A stretch of 64,000 nucleotides of DNA from Rebecca billardiae RCC1528 (taxonomy: Eukaryota > Haptophyta): assembly GCA_965240325.2 (NCBI GenBank), contig OZ251225.1, positions 806,001 through 870,000 on the forward strand, given 5' to 3'. This document shows, piece by piece, positions 28,717 to 39,416 of the stretch (the first letter of the stretch is position 1; each line of letters opens with the position of its first letter). The position numbers and the translations under genes were made by a program. The notes under the pieces were generated by a model. The model was not told where the DNA came from. It made no database searches and was given only the letters and a program-made list of their open reading frames with translations.

Positions 28717-31700
28717 CTATCGTCTGAGACTGCTGTCGCTGAAGAACTCCTCTTTGGGGACGAGCCGCGGCAGCGAGCTTCTCGTGAGCTGCGGCGCGCG
28801 GCGGAACATGCCGGCGTGCGCGTCGAGCTCGCCCTGCGTCAGCGGCTTGAGCTCCTTGGGCTTGGGCTTAGGCTTGTGCGCCTCGAGCGTCGTGTCGTCG
28901 GCTGCCCAGTGCAGCAGGAAGTCGTCTGGCTCGCCGGTGAGCCCGTTGCGCGCGGTCCACTTGGACGGCTCGGTCTGCCGGAGGAAGTCGGCGAAGTCAA
29001 AGTTGTTGTCCTCCTTCGGGAAGATCGTGGTCGGCGGCATGGCCACCAGCGGCCGCTTCCCCCGGTACAGCCGGCGGATGGCCCTCTTCTGAGGGGAGTC
29101 GTGGAGAATGCCAACGTGCTTGGGCACGTCCGACTTGGCCGCATGGAAGGTGATGTCGTCGACGAGCACCTTCTGCTTCCAGCGGTGCGCCTCGAGCTGC
29201 TGCCGCGCCTTCTCCTCCGCCTCGAGCCCGTCCACGCCCTCCGCCGGGTCGGGCACGAAGATCGACTTGAACCATCCCGGGTCCTGCGTGAAGTAGTCGC
29301 CGCCGCGGTCTGAGGGCACCACCCATTCGGGCTTGCCCTTGGGCGCGCCCTCGTCCGCCTCCTCGCGCACGATGCCGGCGTTCTGCTGCTTGGTCGCACG
29401 GGCGCGCCGCACACGGCCCGTCGCGCGGAGCGCAGGGCGATGGAAGGCGGCGGCAGCGGCGTGAGAAGCGTGCCACTGGCTCCGGTGCGCGCGCGCGCGC
29501 CAGGGCACTTGGTGCCCGCAGGGCCAGCGCGCACTGCGCGGACCCCCGCGCGTGGGCGCGCGCTCGGCAGCTGGCACGCACCTTGCCAGGCTGCGGCTCG
29601 ACCCACGGCTGCCGGATGTAGTCGAGCCGGCCCGGATCCGGCTGCTTGATCTGCCACAGCGACCTGACCCACCCATCCCCCGTCTTGTCGTACTGCCGCT
29701 GGTCCCACAGCAGGATCTGAGGCCCGGACGAGTCCCACTCGCTGCCGCGGCCCTCGCGCTCGTCGCCGGACTGCGGGGTCAGGCGCGGCGGGCGGGCGGA
29801 CGGCGGCGCGTGAGCCGCTGCGGGGGTACGCTCTGCGCGCGCGCGCAGTGCCAGCAGCCAGCAGCCGCGCCGCACATGGCCGCGTAGGCCGCGTGCTGGC
29901 CGCCGCGCGCGCCAGCACACGCGGCGAGCCGGCCGCGCGGCGCGCAGAGTGGCGCGCGCGCCCACCTCGTCCTCCGACTCCTCGCCGATCTCGGCGGCGG
30001 AGAGGTACTCGGCGTTGTACGTGCGCAGCACGCCGGTGCGCTCGGCCTCCTCCTGGCACGCCTTGCGCAGCTGCGCCTGGTGCAGCATCGCCGACGAGTA
30101 CCGCTGGCTCGAGTAGATGTACACCTGGCCGTCCGGGCCGGCGAGATCGTCGCGGCTGAACTCAAACACGCGCTTCGGCCGGAGCGGGTTGGCGCACACG
30201 AGCGGCTCGGCGTTGCGCTTGACGTAGTCGAGCGGCTCGCGCGTGCGCCGCGCGCGGATCGACTCGGCGAACGACGTGGGCAGCCGCGAGTCCGTGTCCG
30301 CCTTGTTCTTGCTCACGGGCACGCGCTCGGCCTCGGCCTCGCCGTCCTGCGTGCCGCTCGCATCCTTGGCCGCGCCGCGCACCGCGTCGCGCTCGACCTC
30401 CACCGTGTTCTCGCGCACGCCGTGCCGGTCGGCGACGGTGAGCACGTCGCCGAACTTCTTGTCGAGCTCGAGCAGCGCGTCCACGGGCACCCACAGCGAG
30501 TTCTTGTGCATGTCGCGCAGCCGGTCCATCGCGAGCGTCGAGAAGATGCGCGTGAGCGCGCGCGCGCACGCCTCGGGCACACGTCCGTGCACGTACACGT
30601 TCGGCTTCGACATCAGCTCGGAGAAGGGCTGGCGCAGCTTGATCAGCTTGAGCGGCGTCTCGAAGGCGGTGTACAGGCGCTTGGGGAAGTGCAGCTTCCA
30701 GTTCGTCAGGTACCGCCGCCCGAGCTTCCGCTCCGACGCGTCGGTGCGGCGGAGGACGACGGCGAGCGCGGCCATGCCGTTGAGCGGCTGCGGTTGGTCG
30801 TCGTCCGCGCCCGTGCCCGCCTCCCAGCGCGCAAACCCGCCCTCGACGACGAAGAGGCGGAGGGTGCCGTCGGTGAGCTGGAAGCCGCTGAGGCAGTCGA
30901 GCCGCTCGTCCGCGAGGCCCGACGCCTTGTACTCGCTCCACGACGACGTGGACGACACGCCGGACATCGAGTTGACCTGCTCGATCACCCGGCTCATCCG
31001 GCCGAGCAGCTTGGTGTCGTCGTACCGCATCGTCACGACCACGCGCTGCAGGTCGTGCTCGAAGCCGCGCGGGCGCGCGCGCAGCGGCACGGCCGACTCG
31101 ACCTTGATGGTGACGCACGTGCCGTTCTCCACGTACTTGCCCGGGTAGTACGGCAGCGTGTCCACCGGGAAGAACGGGAACGTCGACGAGTCGGGAGGCG
31201 CGCGCTCCGCCGCGCGCTCGGACGGCACCACCTGCACGACGACCGTCTGCCGGCGCGAGGCAAAGGCTTTCACGTCCGGCCGGTCGCCGTGCGGCTTGGG
31301 CACGAGGGCGGCGAGGTTCACGGAGGCGACGCCGAAGGGCTGTTTCAGCTTGTCGTCCGCCGCCGTCGCCGCGGCGTCCTCGCCCGCCGCCGCGGGCGCT
31401 CCCTCGGCCGCCTCAGCCGCCGCCGCGCCGCCTCCGGCAGCCGAGTCATCGTTGGCCCCGCTGCCCTCGGCCGCGGCGCGCGCCGCCTTTGGTAGCGGGT
31501 CGCGGTCGTGCAGCTCGAGCTCGAGCGCCTCGGAGCTGAGCTCGGTGAGCAACGACTGCGGGTCCAGCGTGCCCGCGAAGATCGTCCGCTTCTCGTTCCA
31601 CCGCAGCGTGCTCGCGTGCGGCTGGCTGGTGGTGACGAACGTGCCCAGCCCCTGCGGCAGCCGGAGAGACACGTACACATGGCCGCAGCTGCGCGCGAGC

Positions 31701-32608
31701 TCCTCGAACGGGCCGCCGAGGCCGCTGTTGCCCGAGTAGTCGGGGGGCAGGCCCTCGGCGCGGACGATCTCGAACGTCATCGGGTTGAGCTCCCGCGTCA
31801 GCTCGTCGTCCAGCAGCCGCTCCCCGCTGCCCAGCCGCAGCCGCACGCTCAGTCGGCTCAGCGGCTCGAGGGCCGCGGGCAGCGCAGGCAGCGCGCGGTC
31901 CGAGCGCGCCGTCGGCGCCGAGGCGTAGCTGCGCGGGGCGGCGCGGGCGCGGGAGGGGCGGCGCGTGCCACGGCTCAGCGGTGCGCACGCTCGCGCCGCG
32001 TGCCCGCGTGGATGGATGGCGGCGGGGCGCGCACGTGGTCAGTGCTTCCGCCTCGCCACGCACGAGCGGCCAGAGGTCGGCGGCAAAGGTGGCGGCCTCC
32101 TCGCCCGCCGCGGTGAGGAGCCGCAGCACGGGGCCGCCCGCATCCGCCGTCGCCACCACCAGCTCGGAGCTCACGTCCAGCTGGATGCTCGCCTCTGCCC
32201 TCGCCGTCAGCGGCTGCGGCGTCGCGATCGGCAGCTGTGTCTCTGCTGGCGCGTGCTCGGCCGCGGCGTCAAAGGTGCACTTGAAGGTGCAGCCCTCCAG
32301 CGCGTGATGCTCAGGCGGCGCGCCGTCCTCGCTCTGGTCCGCGAGCTGGATCGACACATCCACGTGCAGCGTCACGCGTGGCGCAGCCGGAGGATCGGCA
32401 GCGGGGGCACTCTCGTCCGGTGCTCCACCCCTGCGCAGCGAGCGCACGCGCCGCGCGCATACGCGCGAAGAGACGGGCGAGGGCGCAGCGTTGAGTGGGC
32501 CTGATGCGGTATGGCGCGTGCGCGGCGCGCGCGGAGAGCGACCCCGGCGCCTCACCCGGCTGGTGGTGGCGGTGGCTGCGCCGGCTGCGCAGCCTGGCCT
32601 TTCGCCAT
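28717..32608 (-). CDS. CFAP92/KIAA1257-like protein, probable flagellar
   Basis: Five exons: 32608-32556, 32430-32035, 31928-29966, 29770-29582 and about 29382-28717 (the last acceptor could also be 3 or 6 bp upstream), about 1,088 aa. All junctions keep frame. The first exon is tiny (MAKGQAAQPAQPPPPP). Residues about 20-400 include C2-like beta segments (VTLHVDVSIQL, VYVSLRLPQGLGTFVTTS). The middle matches the DUF4550-type core I know from CFAP92/KIAA1257: VVVTMRYDDTKLL, LDCLSGFQLTDGTLRLFVVEG, RLYTAFETPLKLIKLR and PNVYVHGRVPEAC. The C-terminal exons carry EWDSSGPQILLWDQRQYD and PSDRGGDYFTQDPGW. Family assignment is from memory of these patterns and should be checked. It starts only 108 bp from the divergent gene. 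Confidence 0.75.
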
Positions 32609-32716
32609 GCTGGCTTTGACACGAAACGTCCAAACTCGCGCCCGCCAACGAAAAAAAACGGACCCGGACGGGGATGCACAGCTCGATCTTTGCTCGCGCC
32701 GCGCGGCGCGCCGCGC
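32609..32716. promoter_or_regulatory. 108-bp divergent promoter spacer
   Basis: Shortest divergent spacer in the window, between the starts at 32608 (minus) and 32717 (plus). It contains an A-run (AAAAAAA near 32651). If the plus gene used its in-frame ATG at 32504 instead, the two genes would overlap head-on. Confidence 0.4.
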
Positions 32717-34582
32717 ATGCGCTGCACCGGCCGCTGGGCGCGATGGGCGGGCGCCTGCGCGCTCTCGGCGCTCGCGCTGCTCTCGTGGTTCGGCAACGTG
32801 GCGCTTCTCTCGTGGTACGACACCGAGCCCGCCCTGACACCAGCACGGCCCAGCCGCGAGGCGCGGGGGGCGGACCTCCCGCGCCTTGACCAGGCCACGC
32901 GCGAACGGCTCGCTGCGCTGGTCGACACGTACCTGCAGCCGTGGCGCGCATGCAGCGCGGCGCAGCCGGCGGCCGAGGCACTCTTCAATCGCACCGTGTC
33001 GCACCTGCACGCCATCGCGCTACACGCCGGCCGCGACGAGAACTTTCGCGGAAACTTCCTCGGCGTGTTGCACCTGGTGCACGAGGGCGACAGCGTGCTG
33101 CGGTACGAGCGCTTCGGCAAAGGCTGGTACTTCCGCGCGCACTCGGTGGCGTACCTCTTCGCCCGGCTGCTCGAGGCGCATCCGGACACGCCGCCCTTCT
33201 CGCTGCTCATCAACCTCTCGGACAACCCGATGGTGGATGCCGAGGCCGAGCGTGGCCCTCGCGGCGGCGACGCGTGCGAGGCGAGCCCGCCGCTCCTGCT
33301 CTCGTTCGGCACCGCGCGCGCGCACGCGGACGTGCCGATACCGGACTTCTCCTTTCACCACTACCTCGACGCGAACGTCGGAGGCTTTTGGCGCTTCCCG
33401 CCCCTGCGCGCGCTCCAGCAGCCGGGCGCGCTCGAGCACGTCGGGCGCGCGTGGGCGCGCAAGGCGCGCTCGCTGCACTGGCGCGGTGCGGAGCACAACC
33501 TCAAGGCAGACCCGGCGCGGCGCACGCTCGTCGAGGCCGTGCGCACGCTGCGCGAAGAGGACGAGCGTGCAGCGGGCGCGGGCGCGGCCGAGGCCGGCCC
33601 CATCGCCGCCACGCTCAGCGTAGGCGTACCCTCGGCGAGCGCTCGCGACGCATCGGGCCGCGCCGCCGCTGCACGCGCCGCGCCCTTGCGTTGGGACGTG
33701 CACTTCAGCGGCGCGGACGCGCCGCCCGCCTCGCCGCCCGGCGCCGCCGCCCCGTTCGCCACGCTCGAGAGCGCGTGCGCCCACCAGTACCTCCTCACCA
33801 TGGTGGGCATCGGCTTCTCCGCGCGCGACAAGTACTTACTCGCGTGCGGCTCGGTGCTCGTGCAGCAGCAGCCGGCGGTGTCGGAGTACTACGCGCCGCT
33901 GCTGCTGGCGGACGGCGCGCTGCTGCGCGTGCAGCGCGCGGGGGAGGACCTGCGCGCCAAGCTCGGCGGCGCGAGCGGCGAGGTGGGCGCCGAGCTCGCG
34001 CGCCGCGCCGCCGCCTTCGCCGTCGGCACGCTCTCGGAGGGCGCCGTGCTCGGCTACCTGCGGGAGCTGGTGGGCGCGCTGCACGCGCGCGGGCTGAGCG
34101 CGCCGCCGAGCGCGTGGACACACGCGCCGCCGTGGCGCACGTTCCCGTTGCCCCGCCCCGCCGCAGCCCTTTCGCGCATGTGCGTCGAGCTCGCCAACTA
34201 CGGCCCCAAGCTGGACAAGCTCGAGATCTGCCGGTGCGCCTTCTTGGCAGACCAGGGGCTGAGCGCGCTCGGCGGCCGGCCGGCGGGCGGCGCCAAGGGC
34301 TCGGCGATTCTGCGCGAGAGCGCGCCCAACGCCGTCGAGTGCTGCGCCAGGTGCCGCGCGCTCCCGAAGCGATCGTGCCGCTGCTTCGAGTTCGACCGCG
34401 CGACGCGCACGTGCGTGCTCGCGCGCGGCACCGCGTGCGACGGCACGCAGCCGCGCGAGGGCTCCGTCGCGGGCATGCCTTGCAAGCAGGGCACACCGGA
34501 CGTCACGTTTGCCTCGAGCGGCAAAGGCGGATGGGACGACCGAGTGCGACCCGAGCACGTGCGCGCATACGAGTCGGCATAG
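32717..34582 (+). CDS. GT90 (CAP10-like) glycosyltransferase with Cys-rich C-terminus
   Basis: Single exon, 621 aa from ATG 32717. That start gives a signal anchor (ACALSALALLSWFGNVALL). An earlier in-frame ATG at 32504 is less likely because it would bury this anchor. The lumenal domain (about 150-470) has the order expected of CAP10/POGLUT-type enzymes: FSFHHYLD, GGFWRFP, WARKARSLHWRGAEHN, RWDVHFSG, CAHQYLLTMVGIGFSARDKYLLACGSV and SEYYAPLL. Residues about 560-615 are Cys-rich (CCARCRALPKRSCRCFEF, TCVLARGTACDG), similar to PAN/apple-type modules. A transferase acting on secreted glycoproteins is likely; the sugar is unknown. Confidence 0.75.
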   Translation: MRCTGRWARWAGACALSALALLSWFGNVALLSWYDTEPALTPARPSREARGADLPRLDQATRERLAALVDTYLQPWRACSAAQPAAEALFNRTVSHLHAIALHAGRDENFRGNFLGVLHLVHEGDSVLRYERFGKGWYFRAHSVAYLFARLLEAHPDTPPFSLLINLSDNPMVDAEAERGPRGGDACEASPPLLLSFGTARAHADVPIPDFSFHHYLDANVGGFWRFPPLRALQQPGALEHVGRAWARKARSLHWRGAEHNLKADPARRTLVEAVRTLREEDERAAGAGAAEAGPIAATLSVGVPSASARDASGRAAAARAAPLRWDVHFSGADAPPASPPGAAAPFATLESACAHQYLLTMVGIGFSARDKYLLACGSVLVQQQPAVSEYYAPLLLADGALLRVQRAGEDLRAKLGGASGEVGAELARRAAAFAVGTLSEGAVLGYLRELVGALHARGLSAPPSAWTHAPPWRTFPLPRPAAALSRMCVELANYGPKLDKLEICRCAFLADQGLSALGGRPAGGAKGSAILRESAPNAVECCARCRALPKRSCRCFEFDRATRTCVLARGTACDGTQPREGSVAGMPCKQGTPDVTFASSGKGGWDDRVRPEHVRAYESA

Positions 34583-34716
34583 TCTCACCGCCGGTGTAGT
34601 TAGCAGTATGGCAAATCGGCCGTAGTGGCATCGTCACGGTCGAGTGCTGCGCGCGCCGCGCCCGCGCTGTCGCGCAGACTTTACATCGCACTGATTCATC
34701 TAGCGCAGCAGCAGTA

Positions 34717-35345
34717 TGGAGCGCTCGTTGGAACTTGACGCCGGTTTGGCGCCCGCGCGGCGAGGGCGACGACGGGCGTATACGGGGCCTGCGGCGGCGG
34801 GAAGCGCGCGGGCGCGGCCGGAGAACGGCACGGTCCGGACAGCCTCTCGCCAGCCGCGGACGCGCACCGCGCCTCCTCCTCGCACGCTGCTAACGTGATC
34901 CGGGTTAAACGGTGGTTTTGCTGCCGACCAGCTCAAGTTCCACGGCTGGTCAAGGTTCGGCTTGCGACCTCGCCGCTGGTGCTGCTTGCAAGAAGGTACA
35001 CGAGTTGGTCGAATAACTCCCACGCACCCGCTCTGCGCTCGTCGACGCTGCCCTCTGAAGGTGACCGTCGGGGTGCATGCGGGGCAGTGGAATGCAGTGG
35101 TTCGGCGTTGCCTCTCAGTCGTCCAGCGCGCAGGCCATGTAGCGCGGGTGTGGTGCGCGCATGGCCCGGTAATTCGGTCGCGGCATGTCTGTCTGGGCTG
35201 CCCAAGGCCAAGGCCTGCCGCACCGCGAAGCGAGCGCTCAGGAGCGTGTGCCGACCGTGCCAGCCCCGCCGAGATGAGGCACTTCGCTGGGAAATGCGGT
35301 GTCAAGTTCCACCGCCCCCGCTCAACTTCCAACGAGCGCGCTCCA
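34717..35345. mobile_element. 629-bp MITE-like element with TA flanks
   Basis: The left end TGGAGCGCTCGTTGGAACTT and the reverse complement of the right end, TGGAGCGCGCTCGTTGGAAG, are imperfect terminal inverted repeats. Both ends are flanked by TA (34715-34716 and 35346-35347), the target duplication of Tc1/mariner-type elements. A second TGGAACTTGAC motif lies inside the right end. No transposase is encoded, so if mobile it is non-autonomous. Confidence 0.65.
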
Positions 35346-35605
35346 TATAGTTCATATATACCGCCATATATATTTTTCAGCTTATTCGTCGTCTGAATAT
35401 CTTGTCTCTTGAGTAACCGTCTGCGCTGATCACATATATATCGTCATCGCCAGGCATGCATCCACATCGTCAGTCGTCATCATCAGCACTGCTATAGTGC
35501 TTATTGATCGGATGCGTTTGATGATGCGTAAAATAACTCTTATGATACTATCAGCGTCCGCAATCTGCACTCATCAGCAGTCTGCATGTAGTGCTGACTA
35601 CTACG

Positions 35606-35790
35606 CCGGTCTGTGGCCGAGTCGGAGTGGGAGTACTGGCGTGCTCTTGCGTCTGAGGTCATGGGTTCAAAACCAGTTTCCAGGTCTCTCTTCGGAGAGC
35701 GTGCGATGAAGGATGGCGCGGCAACCTGCCACCGTGAGCCTTACGCACGTTAAAACAAATAAACTGTATACAATAATAGTGTACAGTACT
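35606..35790 (+). mobile_element. tRNA-derived SINE-like fragment
   Basis: TGGCCGAGTCGG at 35614-35625 fits the pol III A box, and GGTTCAAAACC at 35664-35674 fits the B box, 39 bp further on. The acceptor stem and D stem do not pair properly, so this is not a working tRNA. About 70 bp downstream, GCACGTTAAAACAAATAAAC (35745-35764) recurs with small changes at 63567-63592, consistent with the shared 3' tail of a SINE family. A short hairpin (ACTGTATACA / TGTACAGT) follows. Confidence 0.5.
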
Positions 35791-35892
35791 GAGCTAGCTC
35801 GACGAGAAAACCGCGCTCTGCTAGCTCTCTCATCCGAGTCAGTCACTCGTCGGCGCTCCGTGACCGTACGTACTCCGCGCCGCGTGTAGTTT

Positions 35893-35954
35893 ACTAATTC
35901 TATGATTTATATAAAGACACAGGCACGAGGGCGCAGCTCTCCTGATTCGTCTGT
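35893..35954 (+). repeat. Dispersed repeat, copy 1 (downstream of PEPCK)
   Basis: 62 bp beginning ACTAATTCTATGATTTATAT and ending GATTCGTCTGT. It matches 39034-39091 in the same orientation apart from a 4-bp TATA-type indel. Confidence 0.85.
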
Positions 35955-36569
35955 ATAGTGGTACTGGTCGAAGCTTGCAGCAGTGGCAGTGGTGTGAGCA
36001 CGTTGATGTTGGTCGCCATGGTGGATGTCGTTGTTGTCGTCGTCGACGTCGTCAGGCCCACCAGCGGGAAGTGCATGGGTACCAAATCAAAGGCGAGTAG
36101 TGAGCATGTTGGCGTCGGCAAGGCCGTCCGCCCTACTTGGTCAGCAGCATTTAGCAGTCCCGGCCGTGTTAACGTCCGTCTCTAGCTACCGCGTTGGCCG
36201 TCAGGCGTCACTCGTCTAAGCGGCGCGGCTCACTCCGTCGCGGCTGCCCGACTGGCGACTCGGTGGGTCACGGGCGCGGGACGGGCTAGACTCGGTCACT
36301 ACTGAGTACTGACTACCGTCTCATTCTATTTCACTTACTGCTACTTATTAGTTATTAGTGGCAGCTACTCCGCGACGACATCGCGTCTAATCGGACAATC
36401 ACAAGCACGAGGCTGGCGGCGGACATCACTACGGCAGGCGGGCGGATGTGTGTGTGCTGCAATCACAGGCCGTGGCTCCGTCGTACGAGACTCGGGCGTA
36501 CGTTCAGTTTCTGCCGAGGGCACGGCGGCACGGCAAGCGACTGCCTAGCTCCGGTCGGGCTGCCGGAGA

Positions 36570-38592
36570 TCACTCGGGCACCTTGGGCTCGGCGGCGAGC
36601 ACGTCGGCGCTCACGGCGGACTTGAAGCCCTTCTTGGCGAAGTTCTCGACGAACGCGCCTGCGAGCTTCTGCTGCGCGGCGTGCAGCCGGTCCTTGTCGT
36701 CCCAGTTGTTGGACGGATTCAAGATCTCAGAGGGCACGCCCGGGCACTCCTTCGGGTAGCGCAGGCCGAACACCGGGTCACGCTCGAGCGGCGCGTTGGC
36801 GAGCTCGCCCGAGTGGATCGCGTCGACGATCGCGCGCGTGTACTTGAGCGGGCAGCGCTTGCCCGAGCATCCGAGCCAGCCGGTGTTGAGCAGCCACGCG
36901 TCCGAGCCGTGCTGTTCCAGCTTGTCCGCGAGCATGTTGGCGTAAACGAGCGGGTGCCACATGAGGAAGGGCTCGCCGTAGCACGAGGAGAAGGTGGCGA
37001 CGGGCTCGTTGATGCCCTCCTCCGTTCCGACCATCTTGGACGTGAAGCCCGAGACGAAGTGGTAGATCACCTGCTCGCGCGTGAGCTTGCTCACGAGCGG
37101 CAGCACGCCGGTCGCGTCGCACGTGAGCAGGATCACGTTGGTCGGGTGGCCGCCGACGGCGTGCGCCTTCGCGTTCGGGATGAACTCGAGCGGGTACGCG
37201 CAGCGCGTGTTCTCGGTGATCGTCAGGTCGTTGTAGTCGACCTTGTGCGTCTCCGGGTCGAGCACCACGTTCTCCACCACCGCGCCGAAGCGCACGGCGC
37301 GGAAGATCTCTGGCTCGGAGCCCTCCGAGAGGTGCGCGCACTTGGCGTAGCAGCCGCCCTGCGGGGAGCCGGGTGCGTGCGGCGGGCGCGCGCGCGGCGT
37401 TAGACGGGTGGTGCGCCACGGGCGCGCACGCAGCGGCGACGCTCACGCGCGTGCCCTCGCGCGCAGCCGTGCGCTTTCTTTCGCACCTCGATGTTGAAGA
37501 TGCCACTGTCTGTCCACACATGCTCGTCATCACCAATCAGCAGCCGGCGCGGGTCGGCGGAGAGCGTGGTCTTGCCCGTGCCCGAGAGGCCGAAGAAGAG
37601 GGTGCTGTCACCCGTGCGCGGGTCCTCGTTCGCCGACGAGTGCAGGCAGAGCTGGCCGCGCTTGGTCATGTGGTACATCATCAGCGTGAGCACGCCCTTC
37701 TTCATCTCGCCTGCGTACTGCGTGCCGAGGATCACCATCTCCGCGCGCTCGAGGTTGAGGTCGACGGAGCACGCCGAGGTCATGCCGTCGACGTACCGGT
37801 TGGCGGGGAACGTGCCGGCGTTGTAGATCACAAAGTCGGGCACGAACTGGTCGAGCTCGTCGTCGGGCACGGGGATGAGCATGTTGGTCATGAAGAGCGC
37901 GTGGTACGCGCGCGAGCACACGATCCGGATCTTGAGCCGGTGCTGCGCGTCGTGGCCGGCGTACGCGTCGACGACGTACAGCCGGTCTGCCTTGCGCAGG
38001 TAGTCCACCGCGCGCTCGCGGTTGATCATGAACGACTGCGTGCTCAGCGGGATGTTCACCGGGCCCCACCACACGTCCTCCTTGGACTCCTCATTCTGCA
38101 CGATGCGCTTGTCCTTGGGCGAGCGGCCGGTCTTGGCGCCCGAGGTGCACGAGAGCGCGCCCGTGGCGGTGAGTGCGGAGGTCTTGCCCTCGTGGCGCAG
38201 CGCAAGCTCCACGATCCGCGCCGGCGACGCGTTGCGGATGATGTCGGGCAGCTCGTCCGCCTCGTCGTGGCTGTGCCGCTGCGATGACAGGCGCGAGCGC
38301 GCGACGCGGTGGCGCAGAGCCGCAGCGGCGAGGGCGAGAGCGCGTGCGCACGAGGTGAGCAGCGCGCACGACGCGCCCGACCAGTGGCCGTGGTCGCACG
38401 CACCGCGCGCAGCGCACACTCGGTGGCCACGCACGCGCGCGCGCCGCTCGGGGAGGCGGGCGTCGCGCACACGCGCTGCGCCGCGCGCACCAGCACTTGC
38501 GGCTGCATGGACTTGTAGTACTCGAGCCACTTGGAGGGCGGCACATCTGAGCCCGCGAGGAGCGTCTGCATCTGGTCGTTGAAAGCCGACAT
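36570..38592 (-). CDS. PCK: Phosphoenolpyruvate carboxykinase (ATP)
   Basis: Three exons: 38592-38497, 38278-37487 and 37358-36570 (introns 218 and 128 bp, both phase 0), 558 aa. Converts oxaloacetate and ATP to PEP and CO2. Kinase-1a/P-loop [16 protein letters not shown], metal/kinase-2 region [20 protein letters not shown] (this spans the second junction), substrate-site [13 protein letters not shown], and the adenine-binding end region [16 protein letters not shown] identify the ATP-type family. It begins [16 protein letters not shown] with no targeting signal, so it is probably cytosolic; the open frame upstream has no ATG. It could feed gluconeogenesis or C4-type carbon shuttling. Head-to-head with trehalase. 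Confidence 0.96.
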
Positions 38593-38944
38593 TCGTCCGA
38601 GGAGGAGTACGCCGACAAGCGGCGCGGGGAGCGGGATGTTGGACGAGTGGCGGCCGGCTGTTGGACGCCACAACAAACACGTCGAAGTGTGCGCACCGCT
38701 CGTTTGGTGCTGCGAACTTCGTCGGCCTATTGCCACGGCGACATCAGCGCTTCGTCTGGTAGTGTCGCCCGGGTTCCACTTCGTAAATACGACGCCCAGA
38801 ATGATCGGTTGTTGTCTGCTTCGTGGGTTGGGTTTCGGCCGGCTTCGCTTGTTTTACCCGACTTCGCGAAGTCCAGGACTGGCTGGTTCGATCATTCTTC
38901 CTCATCTTCCGCCGGCTGGTCTCATGTTGCGCGCCAGCCGCTGC

Positions 38945-38964
38945 GATTGGCCAATCGGTTGGCC
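38945..38964 (+). promoter_or_regulatory. Tandem CCAAT boxes
   Basis: ATTGGCCAATCGGTTGGCCA begins two direct copies of GGCCAATCGGTT; the first is also a palindromic ATTGGCCAAT. It lies about 355 bp upstream of the PEPCK start and 450 bp upstream of the trehalase start. CCAAT repeats are the classical NF-Y site; use here is inferred. Confidence 0.5.
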
Positions 38965-39033
38965 AATCGGTTGCCGCGCCCGAGCGCCGAGCTTCGCCGG
39001 AAAATGGGCCAACGGATGGAGCGCTGCGTCCGG

Positions 39034-39091
39034 ACTAATTCTATGATTTAAAGACACAGGCACGAGGGCGCAGCTCTCCTGATTCGTCTGT
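39034..39091 (+). repeat. Dispersed repeat, copy 2 (upstream of PEPCK)
   Basis: 58 bp, the second copy of the 35893-35954 repeat. The two copies lie on either side of the PEPCK gene, 3.1 kb apart, in direct orientation. Confidence 0.85.
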
Positions 39092-39416
39092 CGAAGTACT
39101 GAATGGAGTTAATGGAGGATGTCGGAGCGCGTTGGCCGCGGGTGAGGGAGTCGTCGTAACCGATGCTGATCACACGGTCACTGAGGTAGTAGGCGCCCGG
39201 GGATGCCGCTGTTTTGCAGTCGTCGTCGGCCTTGGTCATCATGTAGTTGCCCGTGTCGTCGTCGTCCGAGGCTGTTCAAGTTGATGCCGTAGTGCAGGTA
39301 GTGGATGTGGTCGCCCGGGCCGGTGTGACTACTCCGGAGCCACTCAGTCACTCACGCCCATTCATTTTCGTTCATGCATCATTTCCGCCTGGGCGTGATC
39401 GATCCTCATCGCGGCC

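Larger units (their letters stand above)
34583..36569. other. 2-kb convergent spacer rich in mobile-element traces
   Basis: Between convergent GT90-like and PEPCK genes. It contains a 629-bp inverted-repeat element (34717-35345), a tRNA-derived SINE-like piece (about 35606-35790) and one copy of a dispersed repeat (35893-35954). The rest, notably 35350-35560 and 36280-36370, is AT-richer. No protein gene seen. Confidence 0.6.
38593..39416. promoter_or_regulatory. Divergent promoter spacer (PEPCK / trehalase)
   Basis: 824 bp between head-to-head genes. It contains the CCAAT cluster at 38945-38964 and a dispersed repeat copy at 39034-39091. No protein gene seen. Confidence 0.5.

Noticed and set aside
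32495-32716. N-terminal extension of the GT90-like protein
   Set aside because: It would place 70 basic residues before the signal anchor and overlap exon 1 of the divergent gene.
35606-35690. A functional Leu/Ser-type tRNA
   Set aside because: A and B boxes are good, but acceptor and D stems do not pair and the T stem has a mismatch, so I call it a SINE-like relic.
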